The position numbers and the translations under genes were made by a program. A DNA stretch of 9,276 nt from an uncultured bacterium (GTDB lineage: Bacteria; Bacillota_I; Bacilli_A; RF39; UBA660), in contig OMUM01000152.1 in assembly GCA_900314225.1 (NCBI GenBank), positions 1-9,276 on the forward strand, in the 5' to 3' direction. Below the pieces are notes generated by a model. That model was not told the origin of the DNA. It did no database searches and saw nothing but the letters and a program-made list of their open reading frames with translations. How positions within the stretch are numbered: position 1 is the first letter of the stretch; the number at the start of each line of letters is the position of its first letter. Shown here one piece after another: positions 6,418-9,276 of the stretch.

Positions 6418-6592
6418 AAGTTTTTGCTTACTTTTTTCTAAAAAGTAATAACAAACGAACACGTTTTGTTTGCATAGCAAATGAAAGTGGGAAAAGTTTG
6501 TTTAAATAAATTATCAATAGTATTGATTGTTTTATCAGTCTTATAAAGTAAATCATTACGAAGTTTTGAGTTACTTTTAAGGCAGACGGTTT
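6418..6592. other. Hairpin-rich noncoding region between recombinase and oriT-like site
   Basis: No gene is evident. Four inverted repeats occur. TTACTTTTT/AAAAAGTAA (6428-6448) follows the recombinase stop closely but lacks a T-tract. CAAACGAA/TTTGTTTG (6452-6472) has one wobble. ATCAATA-G-TATTGAT (6513-6527) is a compact dyad like an operator. AAAGTAA/TTACTTT (6545-6577) has a long loop. Their density fits an origin-of-transfer or regulatory region upstream of mob. I see no convincing promoter. Confidence 0.5.
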
Positions 6593-6611
6593 CTAAGGTG
6601 TTAAACCTTAG
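6593..6611 (+). other. Candidate oriT nic hairpin for the MobV relaxase
   Basis: CTAAGGT (6593-6599) pairs with ACCTTAG (6605-6611) around GTTAA. In pMV158-type oriTs the MobV relaxase nicks between G and T at GTG/TT in the loop of a similar short hairpin just upstream of its own gene. Here GGTG/TT places a nick between 6600 and 6601, 108 bp before mob. GGTTT (6588-6592) and AAACC (6603-6607) can form an alternative stem, as is seen at oriTs with alternative hairpins. Position and loop sequence support the call; the arms differ from pMV158. Confidence 0.5.
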
Positions 6612-6650
6612 CCCCCATATCTTGATACTTGTGTCAAGATATCTAGGGGG
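6612..6650 (+). repeat. Strong GC-capped hairpin downstream of the nic candidate
   Basis: CCCCC (6612-6616) pairs with GGGGG (6646-6650), and ATATCTTGA (6617-6625) with TCAAGATAT (6634-6642), leaving an 8-nt loop and a 3-nt CTA bulge. Five consecutive G-C pairs are striking in DNA this AT-rich. No T-tract follows, so it is not a normal terminator. It probably belongs to the oriT structure or to the mob leader RNA. Confidence 0.7.
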
Positions 6651-6693
6651 TTATACATCTTGGCATGGTATAAATATCATACAAGATGTGTAA
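6651..6693 (+). repeat. Long hairpin abutting the mob ribosome binding site
   Basis: TTATACATCTTG (6651-6662) pairs with CAAGATGTGTAA (6682-6693) with one wobble, and the interior continues ATGGTAT/ATATCAT. It ends about 3 nt before the AAAGGAGG of mob. Its left-arm ATCTTG can also pair with CAAGAT in the right arm of the preceding hairpin (6635-6640), so the two may be mutually exclusive and control mob translation or relaxase access. Confidence 0.65.
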
Positions 6694-6708
6694 AAAAGGA
6701 GGTTTTAT

Positions 6709-8028
6709 ATGAACGAAGGTTTATCTTATTCATTTCATTTAGGAAGTGATAAAAACAAGAAAGCAAATGTAAGAAACAAGGCAAAAGAAAATGCTAGTGG
6801 TACTACTTCATTATCTAATAATACTATTCAAAATATTAAACAACTTGGAAAAGTTAATCATCATAATCTAAGAAAGTATGATAATCAATTAAAATTAATA
6901 AATACTATTAAGGGTACAAATGATATTATTAACGATGTGAAAGATTTATATTTAGAATTGTTTGAAGAAGCAAAATTAGAATACAACAACAAACAAAAAC
7001 GAGATGATAGAAAAATAGAAAATTACTTTGATAAAATCAGTAATGATACTAAACATGATCTTGCTTGTAAAATAATTATTGAACTTGGAAATATGAAGTA
7101 TTGGAAAAATAAATTTCAAAAATACAAATTAAAAATGGTTGATGTTTTTAAAGACCAAATTATAGATTTAGAAAAAGTTGTACCTAATTTTAAGGTGGCA
7201 AATGCTACTATACATTTTGATGAATCTAGTCCTCATCTCCATATTATAGGAGTTCCTTATAAAGATAATTGTAAAACAGGTTTATCAAGACAAGTTGGAA
7301 AATCTGATGTGTTTACTAAAGAATCACTAGTAGTTATTCAAGATAAAATGAGAGCAAGATGTATTAATGAATTTAATATTGCTTATGGTATGGATTCTAA
7401 ATTAAAAGAAAAACAAAAAGGTAAAAATCGAGATATAACATCATATGAAAGAAAACTTTTTAATGAAAGAGTTAAAGGACTTAAACAAGAAATATCTAAC
7501 CTTGAAAATGAAGTATCTGATTTAGAAGATAACAAACAAAATATTAATAAACAAATAACTAAACTTAATAAAGATAAAGAAGATATAAAAGATGAAATTG
7601 ACCAAAAGAAAAAGATTAATAATAAAATTGTTTTGAAATCTAAAAATAAAATGCAAGATGAAATTAATAAATTAACTGATGAAAATAATCATTTAAGGTT
7701 TGAAAATAAAAAAATCAAAGAAGAATATGAACAATTAGAAGAAAAAACTAATTATTTAATTTATCATCTAAATAAAGTGTTTGAAAAACTTCCTGAGTTT
7801 ATTCAAAAGATAGTTGAGAAATTATTTAATAATAAAGTTTTAACTCTATTTGGTTTCAAGCATGATTATGATCCTGAAGAACGAAAAGCAAATCAAGAAT
7901 TTATAAAAAAACATAATTTATTTAATAAAAGGGAAATTGAGAAAGCAACTAAATACTTAACTGATGAAATGGATGAAGCTGCTGAAGAATTTTATAAAAC
8001 AAAAAAAGACGATGGCTTAGAAAGATAA
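6709..8028 (+). CDS. MobV-family (Mob/Pre) relaxase
   Basis: This 439-residue relaxase would nick one strand at oriT, stay bound to the 5' end and pilot the DNA through a conjugation pore supplied by another element. The start is ATG 6709, with AAAGGAGG six bases upstream. Motif I is HHNLR at 51-55, where MobV enzymes have their catalytic histidine. A QKRDDRKIENYF segment follows at 96-107, and motif III is HFDESSPHLH (169-178), whose three histidines bind metal. Residues ~240-350 are a long charged coiled coil, and the C-terminus is a helical charged tail with no recognised domain. This matches plasmid recombination enzymes (PF01076) of pMV158 and Tn4451-type elements. All motifs are intact, unlike the upstream recombinase. 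No coupling protein or secretion gene is visible, so the element is mobilizable rather than self-conjugative. Confidence 0.92.
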   Translation: MNEGLSYSFHLGSDKNKKANVRNKAKENASGTTSLSNNTIQNIKQLGKVNHHNLRKYDNQLKLINTIKGTNDIINDVKDLYLELFEEAKLEYNNKQKRDDRKIENYFDKISNDTKHDLACKIIIELGNMKYWKNKFQKYKLKMVDVFKDQIIDLEKVVPNFKVANATIHFDESSPHLHIIGVPYKDNCKTGLSRQVGKSDVFTKESLVVIQDKMRARCINEFNIAYGMDSKLKEKQKGKNRDITSYERKLFNERVKGLKQEISNLENEVSDLEDNKQNINKQITKLNKDKEDIKDEIDQKKKINNKIVLKSKNKMQDEINKLTDENNHLRFENKKIKEEYEQLEEKTNYLIYHLNKVFEKLPEFIQKIVEKLFNNKVLTLFGFKHDYDPEERKANQEFIKKHNLFNKREIEKATKYLTDEMDEAAEEFYKTKKDDGLER

Positions 8029-8040
8029 GTCATCGTTTTA
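8001..8040. terminator. Bidirectional terminator shared by mob and the nucleotidyltransferase gene
   Basis: ACGATGGCTTA (8009-8019) pairs with TAAGTCATCGT (8026-8036), an 11-bp stem with one wobble and a 6-nt loop. TTTTA follows on the + strand, and the A-run at 8001-8007 gives seven T after the stem on the - strand. The mob stop codon lies in the right arm and the convergent gene's stop (8032-8030) in the same arm, so the coding ends and terminator are fused. Confidence 0.75.
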
Positions 8041-9276
8041 TAGTTTCAGTATCTGTTTGTGCTAGTTCCATAGATTTTAAATACTCTTTTAAAGCTGCAA
8101 CCATTTTTTGATATCCTGCTTCACTCATATTATTTGCAATAAAATTATCATGAGCATATTGTCCTCTTCTTTCAGCTAAATGATTATCTCCAAAATCCCA
8201 TATTTGGTAAGTTGATTGAAATTCCGAAAAACTTTTTCCATCAGATGCTTCAACAAAACTTCTAGCGGCATCAATAAATGAACCACCATTTTGAAGAATC
8301 CAATTTTCGATTCCAACTCCACCTAAACCACCTTGAGGAATTTCTCCACGATTAGGTTTATATGCTTCAGCTTTTTTTAATACTTGTTTTGCTAATAATA
8401 TATTAGCAACAACATATTTATACTTTTCAGGATCATTTCTTTGAATAGTAGCAAGTCTATCTTGTAATGCCATATCAGTAGAATATGCTACTTTATCTGT
8501 TTTTTCAGTAAATGTAATATCAATATCTACACTCATACCAGTATCTATTGGGACACCTTTTAATCTAAAGTCTCCAGTACCAGTTAATTCAGAAGAGTTT
8601 TCTCGACCAAGGTTCCTTAATATAGTTTGCTTTAATTCACTTAATCTTGTAGGATTTGATAATATAGTTTTATCTAATCTCATCATAAAGTCAAAATCAC
8701 CATCACCAGGTTTATTTGTTCCTCTTCCTGTTGAACCAGTATCAATTAATTCTACAAATCCCTCAGTTAAATCTCCATCAATATTAGTTTTTAGATGTAA
8801 TCCTAATTCTTCAAGAGATTTTTTTATAACATTATTAATTTTTTCTCTTTTTGCTTGAACTTCAAAATTGCTTTGTTCTATTTGCTCGGCAAAATATTCA
8901 GTTTCTTCTGTAATTAAATTTTCAGAGAAAGTATAATTATTCTCATCATAATATGATAAGCCACTCATTTTAGTTCTTAATTCATCATAATCTTTTGGAG
9001 TAAATACAATTTTTCCTTCTTTATTAGCTACAGGAATATAAAAACCATTCATAGCAATTTCTAATCCTACTCGTGGATCATAATTATCCATAACAATATA
9101 ATTTATTTCACTAGAAGCAAATCCTGTTCTAATTCCATAATGTCCTTGTCCTAAAACTCCAGTATAGAATACTTCCATTTTTGACATATCTCGTTTTGCT
9201 TCTAATGTTTCACTACTTGTTCTAGTAGTTATAAATCTATCATCATTTTTTAGTACAAACCATATAGGTCCATAAC
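8030..9276 (-). CDS. Nucleotidyltransferase (CCA/OAS-like fold) with unknown N-terminal domain, 5' end outside window
   Basis: Visible are 414 complete codons, and the frame is open to the right edge, so the Met at 9187 is internal. Counting from that Met, GSTGRGT (151-157) and D-F-D (164-166) form the polymerase-beta nucleotidyltransferase motif, and Asp221 or Asp223 in VDIDITF supplies the third metal-binding acid. A helical domain follows with GGLGGVGIENWILQNGGSF (286-304), resembling the substrate-binding domain of archaeal CCA-adding and OAS-type enzymes. The enzyme should transfer a nucleotide to RNA, nucleotide or protein; the acceptor is unknown. The N-terminal ~100 residues (YGPIWFVLK, HYGIRTGF, SSEINYIV) are unfamiliar; a distant ADP-ribosyltransferase-like fold is only a guess. 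It converges on mob with 1 bp between stops and has its own promoter outside the window. A CBASS-type cyclase, a tRNA-modifying toxin or a housekeeping enzyme are alternatives. Confidence 0.75.
   Translation of the reverse strand, partial: YGPIWFVLKNDDRFITTRTSSETLEAKRDMSKMEVFYTGVLGQGHYGIRTGFASSEINYIVMDNYDPRVGLEIAMNGFYIPVANKEGKIVFTPKDYDELRTKMSGLSYYDENNYTFSENLITEETEYFAEQIEQSNFEVQAKREKINNVIKKSLEELGLHLKTNIDGDLTEGFVELIDTGSTGRGTNKPGDGDFDFMMRLDKTILSNPTRLSELKQTILRNLGRENSSELTGTGDFRLKGVPIDTGMSVDIDITFTEKTDKVAYSTDMALQDRLATIQRNDPEKYKYVVANILLAKQVLKKAEAYKPNRGEIPQGGLGGVGIENWILQNGGSFIDAARSFVEASDGKSFSEFQSTYQIWDFGDNHLAERRGQYAHDNFIANNMSEAGYQKMVAALKEYLKSMELAQTDTETIKR

Noticed and set aside
6612..6650. GC-capped hairpin as terminator of the recombinase
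   Set aside because: No T-tract follows and it lies ~195 bp after the stop; it fits the oriT/mob leader region better.
1..9276. CRISPR array, rRNA or tRNA genes
   Set aside because: No regularly spaced repeats beyond the single 39-bp tandem pair, and no recognisable rRNA or tRNA sequence on either strand by eye.

Overview
The window comes from a very AT-rich, low-GC Gram-positive-type bacterium (Bacillota, perhaps Erysipelotrichia, RF39-like or Clostridia). This rests on strong AAGGAGG-type ribosome binding sites, hairpin-plus-T-tract terminators, heavy use of AT-rich codons, and gene families typical of gut Bacillota. TGG encodes Trp and TGA ends a gene, so the standard bacterial code fits.

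Region A (1-3371) looks like host chromosome. Bases 1-55 resemble the right end of an IS3-family (IS150-like) insertion sequence. A TetR/DhaS-like regulator, a hemolysin III/PAQR-type membrane protein and an AMP-forming acyl-CoA synthetase follow on the + strand. The last two lie 29 bp apart and are probably co-transcribed. The set suggests regulated membrane-lipid or fatty-acid handling.

Region B (3374-3667) is a headless gene. Directly after the synthetase stop, a frame without a proper start encodes the last ~97 residues of a RecB/Cas4-like PD-(D/E)XK nuclease (a D-x-K strand followed by QxxxY). This marks a recombination junction and may be the left edge of the accessory segment.

Region C (3668-8028) is a mobilizable-element module. 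It holds a good promoter inside a palindrome, a structured leader ending in an attenuator-like terminator, and an unknown 91-aa protein. A second leader follows, with a short peptide ORF whose stop lies in the terminator stem. Then comes a large serine recombinase (~670 aa when repaired), a noncoding block with an oriT-like hairpin series, and an intact MobV (Mob/Pre) relaxase. The recombinase is damaged: one base is missing exactly at the catalytic Ser codon, an in-frame TAA lies in the coiled-coil region, and there is a perfect 39-bp in-frame tandem duplication. The element is probably stranded, or needs recombinase supplied in trans.

Region D (8030-9276, - strand) is a cargo gene convergent with mob and running off the right edge. 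Its C-terminal half is a polymerase-beta-fold nucleotidyltransferase with an archaeal-CCA/OAS-like helical domain. Its N-terminal half is an unfamiliar domain. As an accessory gene beside a relaxase, it is the best candidate here for an undescribed defence, toxin or RNA-modifying function.
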